A stretch of DNA of 64,000 nucleotides. Origin: Sphingobium cloacae (GTDB taxonomy: Bacteria > Pseudomonadota > Alphaproteobacteria > Sphingomonadales > Sphingomonadaceae). This document shows positions 30,407-38,720 of this stretch, in pieces. Location: contig NZ_AP017655.1 in the NCBI RefSeq assembly GCF_002355855.1, positions 1,550,001 to 1,614,000 on the forward strand, written 5' to 3'. Positions within the stretch are counted from its first letter, which is position 1; each line of letters starts with the position of its first letter. Made by a program: the position numbers and the translations under genes. The notes under the pieces are model-generated. The model was not told the DNA's origin, did not search any database, and saw only the letters and a program-made list of their open reading frames with translations.

Positions 30407-31063
30407 TCAAGCGCCCGGCGCATCGGCGGAGTCCTGCTCCCCATGCACCGGCGCTCCGGTAGCGCAACCCAGATAGCTTTCCAAGCGGCCTAGAGCCGCA
30501 CGCAAACGCGACGCGGCTCGCGAGTCGGTCACCGCGATATGGACGACATTGTCCCGCCCCATTGCCATAGATAGGGCGCCCCGGTCCACAGGCAAGACGA
30601 TGCCCGCTAAATCCGTGCCTTCCGCTTCCTGCCCAACGCGCAGCGCCTGATCCAGTTTCCGGTTGCCGTCCGCCGCCGCATCGGAGGCGTGGAGCAGCAG
30701 CGACACCTTGCCCTGACGGGCCGCGACGTCGATCTTTTCCGATCCGGTGAGCAGCATCGAAGCCCGTGCCTCCAACCCCAGACGGTCGAGCAGCACCTTG
30801 CGAAGCCCCGTTTCGATGAGGTCCGGCAGCGTGTCCGGTATCTGCAATTCACCGGTCTTGAACGCACGGGCGAGCGCCCCTTTGAGCTTGCCCTTCGCCA
30901 GCGCCGTTTCCAGTTCTGCGCGCGGGACGCCGATCCACGCGCCGCGCCCCGCCGCTTTCGCGCGGATGTCGGGCAGCACTTCGCCATTAGGGCCAAGCGC
31001 CAGCCGGACCAGCGTTTCCGGGTCGGCGCGGTCGCCGGACAATATGCATTTGCGTTCGGTCAC
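30407..31063 (-). CDS. YlxR (DUF448) protein fused to an L7Ae-like domain
   Basis: 218 residues from a GTG start. The N-terminal YlxR domain shows MTERKCILSGDRADP and GRGAWIGVPRAEL; residues from about 90 form a ribosomal L7Ae-like domain (GSEKIDVAARQGKVSLLLHASDAA). Such fusions sit between nusA and infB in alphaproteobacteria and are thought to bind RNA. YlxR in other bacteria modulates RNase P; that this holds here is inference. Length is typical of the fused form. Confidence 0.88.
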   Translation of the reverse strand: MTERKCILSGDRADPETLVRLALGPNGEVLPDIRAKAAGRGAWIGVPRAELETALAKGKLKGALARAFKTGELQIPDTLPDLIETGLRKVLLDRLGLEARASMLLTGSEKIDVAARQGKVSLLLHASDAAADGNRKLDQALRVGQEAEGTDLAGIVLPVDRGALSMAMGRDNVVHIAVTDSRAASRLRAALGRLESYLGCATGAPVHGEQDSADAPGA

Positions 31064-31090
31064 GCGGCGCCCTCCCCGAAACCATCCGTA

Positions 31091-31168
31091 TTCCTGCGGA
31101 AGCAGGAACCCGGTTCAGCCGTTGAGGGCGCGCGCGCGCTTGGAACTGGGCTCCTGCCTTCGCAGGAG
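31091..31168. repeat. Two related short palindromes (TTCCTGC/GCAGGAA and CTCCTGC/GCAGGAG)
   Basis: Unit 1 (31091-31108) is TTCCTGC-GGAA-GCAGGAA; unit 2 (31151-31168) is CTCCTGC-CTTC-GCAGGAG. They lie 60 bp apart in the 141-bp gap between the tautomerase gene and the YlxR gene. They look like a REP-type palindrome pair of the kind scattered in sphingomonad genomes and would form hairpins in the operon mRNA. Confidence 0.65.
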
Positions 31169-31204
31169 AGCATGTCCCGAACGGCGATGTCGGCCTTCAG
31201 CCTC

Positions 31205-31441
31205 TCATCGGGAAGTGACCGCAGCATTCGCGTCCTCCCCCATTTTCGGCACAGGCGCGCGGTCGGCAACCAATTGGCCGCCAGCGCCATAATTTTCCGT
31301 CGACACTTCGGAAATCACCACCTGAACAGCCGCGGGCGGCTTGCCCAGCCGCTCCACGAGCGACCGGGTCACGTCGGCCACGATCGCGGCTTTCTGTTCA
31401 CGGGTGGCGTTTCCCGCCAGACGGATGTCGACGAAGGGCAT
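31205..31441 (-). CDS. Tautomerase superfamily protein (4-oxalocrotonate tautomerase-like)
   Basis: 78 residues. The mature N-terminus would be the catalytic Pro (MPFVDIRLAG). Family features follow: QKAAIVADVTRSLVERLGKPP and VQVVISEVSTENYGAGGQL. Such small enzymes act as homo-oligomers on enol/keto isomerisation. The substrate is unknown. It lies 6 bp downstream of the restored nusA stop and before the YlxR gene, so it is carried in the translation operon, an unusual place for it. Confidence 0.85.
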   Translation of the reverse strand: MPFVDIRLAGNATREQKAAIVADVTRSLVERLGKPPAAVQVVISEVSTENYGAGGQLVADRAPVPKMGEDANAAVTSR

Positions 31442-31447
31442 GGGCGC

Positions 31448-33018
31448 TTATGCTTCCTCACCCTCGAACCAATGGCGCGGGCGGCCATGATGACTTCATT
31501 GCCCTGCTCTTCGGTCAAGCCATATTCGGCCAGGATGCCGCCCTTATCCTCCGGCGCGTCATTGCGGCGGCGGCGCTGGTCGACGCGCTTCTTCGCGATC
31601 AGTTCGTCCGTCGCAAGGTCCGCTAGATCGTCCAGCGTCTTGATGCCCGCCTTGCCCAGCGTCACCAGCATGGCTTCGCTGAGGTGCGGCATGTCAGCCA
31701 GCGCGTCCTCGACGCCCAGCGCGCGGCGCTCCTCGCGAGCGGCGGCTTCACGGCGTTCCAACGCTTCCTGCGCGCGGCTCTGAAGCTCCTGCGCCAGTTC
31801 TTCGTCGAAACCTTCGATGGCGGCCAGTTCGTCGATGCCGACATAGGCCACTTCCTCCAGCTCGCCAAAACCTTCGGCCACCAGAAGCTGCGAGAGCGTC
31901 TCGTCCACGTCCAGTTCGTTCTGGAACATTTCGGAGCGGGCGACGAATTCCTTCTGGCGCTTCTCGCTGGCGTCGGCTTCGGTCATGATGTCGATGGCCT
32001 TGCCGGTCAGCTGGCTGGCAAGGCGGACATTCTGGCCGCGACGGCCGATGGCGAGCGACAACTGATCGTCGGGGACGACGACTTCGATGCGCTCTTCCTC
32101 CTCGTCGATGACGACGCGGGCGACCTGCGCGGGCTGGAGCGCGTTGACGACGAAGGTCGCGGTGTCTTCGCTCCAGGGAATGATGTCGATCTTCTCGCCT
32201 TGCATTTCCTGCACGACGGCCTGCACGCGGCTGCCCTTCATACCGACGCAGGCGCCGACGGGATCGATGCTCGAATCGCGGCTGATGACGCCGATTTTTG
32301 CACGGCTGCCCGGATCGCGGGCGGCGGCCTTGATTTCGATCACGCCATCATAAATTTCGGGGACTTCCTGCGCGAAGAGCTTCTTCATGAACTCCGGATG
32401 CGCGCGGCTGAGGAAAATCTGCGGCCCGCGATTTTCGCGGCGCACGTTCAGGATCACCGAACGGATGCGGTCGCCGACGCGGACCACTTCGCGCGGGATC
32501 TGCTGGTCGCGGCGGACGACGCCCTCGGCGCGGCCCAGATTGACGACGACATGGCCGAATTCGACGGACTTGACGACGCCGGTGATGATCTCACCCACGC
32601 GGTCCTTGAATTCCTCGAACTGGCGTTCACGCTCGGCGTCGCGGACCTTCTGGAAGATCACCTGCTTGGCCGACTGGGCGTCGATGCGCCCAAGGTCGAT
32701 GGGGGGCAGCGGGTCCACGATGAAGTCGCCGATCACGGCGTCCTTCTTCAGCTTCTGCGCCTGACGCAGGTCGACCTGCTTGAAATAGTCGTCGACCGCC
32801 TCGACCACTTCCACGACGCGCCACAGGCGCAGATCGCCCGTGTCCGGGTCCAGCTTCGCACGGATATCGTTCTCCGCGCCGTAGCGGGCGCGGGCGGCGC
32901 GCTGGATCGCGTCCTCCATCGCTTCGATGACGATCGCCTTGTCGATCATCTTCTCGCTGGCGACGCTGTTCGCAATCGCGAGCAACTCGGCCTTGTTGGC
33001 GGAAATGGCGTTGGCCAT
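31448..33018 (-). CDS. nusA: Transcription factor NusA (apparent frameshift in the last codons)
   Basis: Starts MANAISANKAELL; N-terminal domain, S1 domain (IITGVVKSVEFGHVVVNLGRAE), two KH domains (SIDPVGACVGMKGSRVQAV; LSLAIGRRGQNVRLASQL) and acidic C-terminal repeats. As read, the frame runs past VIMAARA into a basic 28-residue tail (IGSRVRKHKRP onward) that ends at 31369 inside the tautomerase gene. One extra C on the minus strand near 31474 would instead give ARAHWFEGEEA and a TAA at 31448-31450, a 523-residue protein with a 6-bp gap to the next gene. I give the restored end. The cause may be sequencing error or a true mutation. NusA controls pausing, termination and antitermination. Confidence 0.93.
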
Positions 33019-33030
33019 GGTCGTGAACCT

Positions 33031-33555
33031 TTACTCTTCGGTTTCGAACTCGTCCGCCCCATCGGAGGAGAGCGGCATGGTAGCAGAAATGAGCGCGTCG
33101 GTCAGCAGCAGCTTCGCGTCGCCCACCAGCGCGAAGGGGATGGAGACTTCCCCCGTCTTCACGTCCCTGAATTGAATATCGTCGCCTTCAACCCCCTGAA
33201 GCACGCCCCGGAAGCTCTTGCGCCCCGCGACGGTTTCGCTCGTCGCGATCTTCGCTTCATGCCCCTTCCATTCGAGGAAATCGGTGAGGCGCGTCAGCGG
33301 CCGATCGATGCCCGGCGAACTGACTTCCAGCCGATAGGCTTCCTCGATCGGATCGGCTTCGTCCAACACATCCGACAGGCGGCGGGAAATAGCGGCGCAA
33401 TCCTCGATGACGAGCTGCTTCGTCTCCGGGCGCTCGGCCATGATCTGGAGCGTATGCTCATCGCCCGATCCGAACAGCTTGATTCGCACGAGGTCGAAGC
33501 CGAGGGCCTTCACCTCCGGTTCGATCAGCGCAGTCAGTTCGGCGATGTCCGCCAT
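33031..33555 (-). CDS. rimP: Ribosome maturation factor RimP
   Basis: 174 residues from the ATG at 33555 (MADIAELTALIEPEV), preceded by TGGAG; the open frame extends 22 codons upstream without family similarity. Motifs: LGFDLVRIKLFG, DCAAISRRLSDVLDE and YRLEVSSPGIDRPL. It is needed for 30S maturation. It is the first gene of the rimP-nusA-infB operon, 12 bp before nusA. Confidence 0.95.
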   Translation of the reverse strand: MADIAELTALIEPEVKALGFDLVRIKLFGSGDEHTLQIMAERPETKQLVIEDCAAISRRLSDVLDEADPIEEAYRLEVSSPGIDRPLTRLTDFLEWKGHEAKIATSETVAGRKSFRGVLQGVEGDDIQFRDVKTGEVSIPFALVGDAKLLLTDALISATMPLSSDGADEFETEE

Positions 33556-33694
33556 GAAATCTCCAGAAACGAATATATGCGGCTTCCGCGCCGCGGGCGT
33601 TCCGGCCCGCGACCCCGACATGTTTGACGATGCAAGGAAGCAAGCGCGATATAGGCATATCGCGACGCGCCTGCAACAAGTTTCGTTCGGACGA

Positions 33695-35424
33695 TCAGAA
33701 AGCGTCGGCGGGCAAGCGCATCATCGGTTGCGCTCCCGCCGAAAGGCTGGCTGCCAGCCCCTGGGCCTGCGGCAACATGCGCCGGGCGAAGAAATCCGCG
33801 ACCGCGCGCTTGGCGGCATGGAGCGGCGTGTCGTCCTTCGCGACGGCGGCCATGCGCGTCCACATCCAGCCCATCGACACCAGCGCGAACAGGCGCAGAT
33901 AATCGACCGCCGCCGCGCCCAGTTCATCCGTGTCAGCTCCGCGCAAGGCGGCGGTGGCCTCACGCAGCAACTGCAAGGCTTCCCGCGTGCGATCCGCGAC
34001 CGGAGCGCCGTGCCCTTCCAGATCGGAAGAGACCAGATCGAAAAAACCTTCGGCCACGGCGCCCCCGGCGAGCGACAGCTTGCGGCCCACTAGATCCATC
34101 GCCTGCACGCCATTGGTGCCTTCGTAGATTTGCGCGATACGGGCATCGCGGACATATTGCTCCATGCCCCATTCGCGAATGTAGCCGTGGCCGCCGAACA
34201 CCTGCTGCGCCTGCACCGCGCTTTCGAATCCGAAGTCGGTGAAGCCCGCCTTCACGACCGGGGTGAGCAGCGCGACGAGGGCGTCCGCCCTGGCGCGCTC
34301 CGCTGCGTCGGGGTGACGGTGGGCGCGATCCAGTTGCAGCGCGGTCCAACCGGCCAGCGCCCTCCCCCCTCCACGAAGGCGCGCACGTTGAGGAGCATCC
34401 GCCGCACGTCGGCATGGTCTATGATCGCCACGGGCCCGTGCGATCCATCGGCGCTGCGCCCCTGCAACCTCTCGCGGGCATAGCCCGCCGCCTGCTGATA
34501 TGCGCCGCCCGCTATGCCGAGCCCCTGGATGCCGACCATCAGCCTTTCCGCGTTCATCATGGTGAACATGGCGGCGAGGCCCTTGTGCGGCTCGCCCACG
34601 AGCCAGCCGGTCGCACCGTCATAGTTCATGACGCATGTGGGCTGGGCGTGAATGCCCATCTTCTTTTCGAGCGCGCCCACAGACATGGCATTGCGGACGG
34701 TAAAGCGTCCAGATGCATCGGGGAGGAATTTGGGGACGAGGAACAGGCTGATCCCTTTCACCCCTTCCGGCGCATCGGGCAGGCGCGCCAGCACCAGATG
34801 GACGATATTGCCGCCCATGTCGTGATCGCCGGAGGAAATGAAAATCTTCGTGCCCGTAATGGCATGGCTGCCGTCATCCCGCGGGTCCGCCTTCGTCTTG
34901 AGCAGCGCCAGGTCCGTGCCCGCCCCGCTTTCGGTCAGCGCCATGGCCCCGGTCCACTCGCCGCGCACCATGGGAGGCAGGTAAGCCGCCTTCAAAGAAT
35001 CGCTGGCATGGGCATTGATCGCCTCGCAAGCACCGCGCGTCAGGCCCGGGATGAGGCCGAAGGACAGGTTGGTGGCGGACAGCATCTCATCGAGCCATAG
35101 CTGGAGGATGAAGGGCAATCCCTGCCCGCCATATTCGGGCGAGGACGAGAGCGACGCCCAGCCCGCCTCCTGAAATTCCCGATAGGCATCGGCGAAACCT
35201 TGCGGCAGCTTCACCGCGCCGTCGATCAGGCGGCTGCCCTCCTCATCGCCCGAACGGTTGAGCGGATGCAGCCGTTCCGCGCACAGCCGGCCCGCCTCTT
35301 CCAGCACGGCGGCCGCAAGATCGCTGTCCACCTCCATGCCCAGCTCCGCCATGGCGCGGTCGAAATCCAGCACCTCCGTCATGAGGAAACGATAATCGTC
35401 AACGGGCGGAACATAGGTCTGCAT
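33695..35424 (-). pseudogene. Acyl-CoA dehydrogenase, DmdC-like, interrupted by a -1 frameshift
   Basis: Two overlapping frames together make one protein. The 5' part (35424 down to about 34365) begins MQTYVPPVDDYRFLMTEVLDF and includes ALTESGAGTDLALL and GISLFLVPKFLPD. The 3' part (34350 to 33695) contains VQAQQVFGGHGYIREWGMEQ and the extra C-terminal domain. The break is in a C6 run at 34364-34369; one more C restores VEGGRALAGWTALQLDRAH and a 576-residue protein, matching the long acyl-CoA dehydrogenases related to 3-methylmercaptopropionyl-CoA dehydrogenase. Without correction the enzyme would lose its C-terminal third. The start has AGAGG 8 nt upstream. TetR regulator and operator-like site lie just upstream. 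The true substrate is unknown. Confidence 0.85.
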
Positions 35425-35461
35425 AAGCCATCCTCTCCGGGCAGGAATGAAGGAATATACC

Positions 35462-35479
35462 AAACAGTTGTTACAGTTT
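35462..35479. promoter_or_regulatory. Operator-like palindrome before the acyl-CoA dehydrogenase
   Basis: AAACAGT-N4-ACAGTTT is an inverted repeat with one mismatch per arm, 38-55 bp before the dehydrogenase start and just downstream of the tetR stop. Position and form suit a TetR-family operator; binding is inferred. Confidence 0.45.
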
Positions 35480-35488
35480 CAAATCTCT

Positions 35489-36100
35489 TCATTCATGGCG
35501 AAAGATCGCCGCGATCTGACGGCCTATCTCCCGTGGCGTCCGGCGGCCGGGCCGATACCAGTCGCCTGCCGCATTGAGCAGGGAAAGCAGCAGATTGCGG
35601 TAAAGGGAACGGTCAAAGGACGCGGGCAGCGGCAGTTCGTCCACCATGGCGCGGAACATGTCTTCGAAACGGTCGCGGCGGTCGATCAGTTCCTGCCTTA
35701 TGGGTTCGGGCACCTCGCGAAAATCGTTCATCATGGGCAACGTCAGGGAATCGGGATCGAGCTGGATTTCCAGCAATGCCTCGCACGCCGCCTCCAGCCG
35801 GTCCCATGGTTCCCGCTTGCCGGCGATCGCCTGCGCGATCCGGTCGGCGGCGACATCCAGCGCCCCGTTATGAAGTTCGACGAACAGGGCGTCCTTCGAC
35901 TTGATATGATGGTAGAGCGAACCGCCCAGAACGCCCGCCTTTTCGCCGATGTCCCGCATGGATGTGCCGCGGTAGCCCTTGCGCGCGAACATTTGCGCCG
36001 CGATCTCCAATATCTGGCGTCGCCGCTCGCGGGGGTTTCCCCCCGCATTCCGCATGCCCTTCCGGTCCTTCAAATGCGCGCCCCGCACCAGTCTTTCCAT
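35489..36100 (-). CDS. TetR/AcrR family transcriptional regulator
   Basis: 203 residues; an ATG at 36055 (MRNAGGNPRERRRQILE) is an alternative start. The N-terminal helix-turn-helix domain shows RRQILEIAAQMFARKGYRGT and MRDIGEKAGVLGGSLYHHIK, followed by SKDALFVELHNGA. The C-terminal ligand domain (about 75-203) resembles regulators of fatty-acid or acyl-CoA catabolism. It lies 64 bp upstream of the acyl-CoA dehydrogenase on the same strand and probably represses it. Confidence 0.88.
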   Translation of the reverse strand: MERLVRGAHLKDRKGMRNAGGNPRERRRQILEIAAQMFARKGYRGTSMRDIGEKAGVLGGSLYHHIKSKDALFVELHNGALDVAADRIAQAIAGKREPWDRLEAACEALLEIQLDPDSLTLPMMNDFREVPEPIRQELIDRRDRFEDMFRAMVDELPLPASFDRSLYRNLLLSLLNAAGDWYRPGRRTPREIGRQIAAIFRHE

Positions 36101-36224
36101 GAAGGCGGCATAGGAGAAATATCGCGATCCGCAAACAGCACGGAGGTGATCGGCCCTCGTTTACCTGCTTTTCACGACCGTTCGCTAGAAACTCCAGCCC
36201 ATGAGGGGCGGACAGGGGGTTTCG

Positions 36225-37082
36225 ATGCAGGATGGGGTCATTCCCGAAACGGCTAGGGACATGTTCGAGGGCGCATATCCCCATGAACCCGCACGGTTCG
36301 CCCATCAGTTCGCGGATCACCCGCTGCTGACGCTGGATGCTCTGGCGAAGCTCGCCGCGCGCATGCGACCCGATACGCTGGAACATAATGCCGCCATCGA
36401 CGTGCCCCTGGGGACCCCGACCGGCGCGCTCCAGCCTAACGGGCTCACCACGCTGCAAACGATCGAACGTATCGATAGCTGCGGATCATGGGTGTTGCTG
36501 CGCGAGATCGAGCAGGACCCCGTCTATGCGGCGCTGATGCGCGAGGTGCTGGGCGAGGTCCGGCCGATCGTCGAAAAGCGCACCGGACCGATGCACAAGT
36601 TGCGCGCCTTCGTCTTCATCTCCAGTCCGCAGGCCGTGACCCAGCCGCATTTCGACCCGGAATATAATATCCTGTTCCAGATCAAGGGCGCCAAGACCAT
36701 GACGCTCTTCCCCACCGCCGATACGGAAATCGTCGGGCAGAGATTCTTCGAAAGCTATTTCACCGGCGGACAGCGCTATCTGCCGTGGCGCGACGAACAT
36801 GCCGCGCGCGGCATGCCGATCCGCATCGTTCCGGGCGAATCCATTTTCGTGCCGATTTTCGCCCCCCATCATGTGAAGGTGCATGAGGACGTATCCGTCT
36901 CCCTCTCGCTCACATGGTGCAGCGATTGGTGCTTCGAACATATCGACGCGCACAAGTTCAATCGCCGGCTCCGGCGCATCGGCCTTCGCCCCGCCGCGCC
37001 GCGTCTCTATCCAGGGGGAAACCGGCTGAAATCGATAGGACAGCGCGTTCTCGAGCGGTTGCAACGGCCAGCGGTGCGATAG
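36225..37082 (+). CDS. JmjC/cupin-like oxygenase-type protein
   Basis: 285 residues from the ATG at 36225, which has GGGGG 5 nt upstream; an ATG at 36201 is also possible. The double-stranded beta-helix shows the iron-binding motif H-x-D in TQPHFDPEYNILFQIKG and a distal His in IFAPHHVKVHEDVSVSL, with FPTADTEI between. This is the layout of Fe(II)/2-oxoglutarate dioxygenases of the cupin_8/JmjC type. The substrate is unknown; relatives hydroxylate proteins or small molecules. The stop is 1 bp from the next ATG, so the two are translationally coupled. Confidence 0.75.
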   Translation: MQDGVIPETARDMFEGAYPHEPARFAHQFADHPLLTLDALAKLAARMRPDTLEHNAAIDVPLGTPTGALQPNGLTTLQTIERIDSCGSWVLLREIEQDPVYAALMREVLGEVRPIVEKRTGPMHKLRAFVFISSPQAVTQPHFDPEYNILFQIKGAKTMTLFPTADTEIVGQRFFESYFTGGQRYLPWRDEHAARGMPIRIVPGESIFVPIFAPHHVKVHEDVSVSLSLTWCSDWCFEHIDAHKFNRRLRRIGLRPAAPRLYPGGNRLKSIGQRVLERLQRPAVR

Positions 37083-37083
37083 C

Positions 37084-37311
37084 ATGTCCGCATCCTCAGA
37101 CCAGTCCAGCCAAGGCCATGCTCTCCCGGAAAGAGAACATTGCCGCCTGTGCGGAACGCCCGCGTCGGACGCCAGCAGGGCGTGCGTCCAGTGCGGCTAT
37201 GAATTCGGCCCCGACGAAGTGCATATCCGGGGAGCGCGACGAAAGATCGCCGTGCTAATCGGCCTTTGCCTCAGCCTGTGGGCGACAATCGAGGCGTTTT
37301 TCTGGGAATAG
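37084..37311 (+). CDS. Small zinc-ribbon membrane protein
   Basis: 75 residues. A zinc ribbon with two Cys pairs (CRLCGTPASDASRACVQCGY) is followed by a basic linker and one C-terminal hydrophobic helix (IAVLIGLCLSLWATIEAFF). The ribbon should face the cytoplasm. It starts 1 bp after the cupin-like gene, which suggests the products act together, perhaps tethering the oxygenase or its substrate at the membrane; this is inference. Confidence 0.75.
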   Translation: MSASSDQSSQGHALPEREHCRLCGTPASDASRACVQCGYEFGPDEVHIRGARRKIAVLIGLCLSLWATIEAFFWE

Positions 37312-37617
37312 CCTTGGCACGCCCGTATGATCGTCATGGCCGCGCCGGAATAACGGAATATCGGAAAACTCTGTCCAGACGGGCAGCGGGATGATAGGGC
37401 GCGCCCATCGGGTTCCCGTTCCGCATGATCCCGACAGAGAGACCTATGTGCTCCCGCAAAATGGGAATAGGCACGACGGCGGTGAATATCCCCTCTTTTC
37501 AAGCTGGTCCTTGCATCGATCATGCTGCCTGTTCGTTTGAAACGCCCCCCTGTTCGCCGCGGACGTCAAGGCATCGGAGACTTGCCGCATCCCTCGCAAC
37601 AATCCATGTAAAGGATC
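37312..37617. other. Gene-free stretch before the phosphatidyltransferase gene
   Basis: About 306 bp with no frame that looks coding, no clear sigma-EcfG promoter and no strong terminator. It presumably holds the promoter of the downstream gene; no -35/-10 pair stands out. Confidence 0.4.
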
Positions 37618-38301
37618 ATGACAATCCAACCGCCCACCGCCAAATCGCTTTCGAGAATCCAGCAGAACTGGCTGGCCGCCAATGAACGACGCCTGCTGAA
37701 CTGGCTGTGCGGCCACATGCCGCCATGGGTCACGCCCGATCGCCTGACCGCGACCGGCATGGTGGGCGCCGTTCTGATCTTTGCCGGATATGTCGCAAGC
37801 AACTTCGCATCGTCCTGGCTGGTGCTCGCCATCGGTGGCTATTTCGTGCAGTGGTTCGGCGACTCCATGGATGGCAGCCTGGCGCGATACCGGCATATCG
37901 AGCGGCCCTCCTACGGCTATTTCATCGACCATAGCTGCGATGGGCTGGCGACGCTCCTGATCCTGACAGGCATCGGCCTCAGCCCCTTCGTGACGATGGA
38001 CATCGCCATGATTGCTCTGGCGGGCTATTTCCTTCTTTCGATCCACGCCTATCTGTCGGCCCGCGTGCTGGGGGAATTCAAGCTCTCCTATCTCTCCGCG
38101 GGGCCCACGGAACTGCGGATCATGCTGATTGGCTTGACGATCATGATGATGGTTCTGGGATCGGGGCCGGGCCTTTTCGGGCGCTGGTCGGGCTTCGACA
38201 TGTTCGTGGGGTCGGTGGGGACGATATTGATCGTCCTGTTCATCGGTCAGACGCTGGTCACGGGGCGACGGCTCGCCCGTGTCGACGCTTCCCGGACGTG
38301 A
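37618..38301 (+). CDS. CDP-alcohol phosphatidyltransferase family protein
   Basis: 227 residues, with about six hydrophobic helices. The active-site signature is present: GDSMDGSLARYRHIERPSYG followed by YFIDHSCD, i.e. D-x2-D-G-x2-A-R-x9-G-x3-D-x3-D with all acidic metal ligands. It should transfer a CDP-activated lipid head group or diacylglycerol at the inner membrane. The alcohol substrate cannot be told from the sequence. AAAGGATC precedes the ATG. Confidence 0.88.
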   Translation: MTIQPPTAKSLSRIQQNWLAANERRLLNWLCGHMPPWVTPDRLTATGMVGAVLIFAGYVASNFASSWLVLAIGGYFVQWFGDSMDGSLARYRHIERPSYGYFIDHSCDGLATLLILTGIGLSPFVTMDIAMIALAGYFLLSIHAYLSARVLGEFKLSYLSAGPTELRIMLIGLTIMMMVLGSGPGLFGRWSGFDMFVGSVGTILIVLFIGQTLVTGRRLARVDASRT

Positions 38302-38309
38302 AGCCGTAC

Positions 38310-38332
38310 CGGGAAGGGAAAGCCCCTTCCCG
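38310..38332. terminator. Stem-loop between convergent genes
   Basis: CGGGAAGGG/CCCTTCCCG with a 5-nt loop starts 8 bp after the phosphatidyltransferase stop and ends 6 bp before the stop of the small gene on the other strand. There is no U-run, but placement suits a shared transcript end. Confidence 0.6.
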
Positions 38333-38338
38333 CGCCTG

Positions 38339-38542
38339 TCACTGAGCGGGCTGGAACATCTCCACCACCGGCCCGCCGGACGCCTGCGCCGGACTGGACG
38401 CACCCGCCTGCGCGCGGCGTCGAAATTCCGATGCCATGGCCTGATGCATCACGCGCGCCGAAGCATCCGCCGTCGTGGACGCCAATCGCTCATGCATCTT
38501 CGCCCGATCGAGGCATTCCTGCGGAGTAAGGGCATCTGTCAT
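38339..38542 (-). CDS. Small hypothetical soluble protein
   Basis: 67 residues from the ATG at 38542, which has a strong AGGAGG 8 nt upstream. It begins MTDALTPQECLDRAKMHERL; the first half is helical (AKMHERLASTTADASARVMH, QAMASEFRRRAQAG) and the tail is Gly/Ala/Pro rich. No known domain. The good ribosome site makes it likely real. Confidence 0.65.
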   Translation of the reverse strand: MTDALTPQECLDRAKMHERLASTTADASARVMHQAMASEFRRRAQAGASSPAQASGGPVVEMFQPAQ

Positions 38543-38720
38543 GAACCGACCTCCTGCTTGACCTGCCGGCACAGCCCTGTCCTGCCACGCCCTGCGCCCC
38601 TCCAGCGTGCAGACGAAGTCCGGCCCGCGAAAAACCGGCATGAAATTACGCTTCTCGCGCCATGATTGAAAACGGAATCTGAAAAGCCGACAGGACGCCT
38701 CACGGCCTTTCCCGCCCCGT

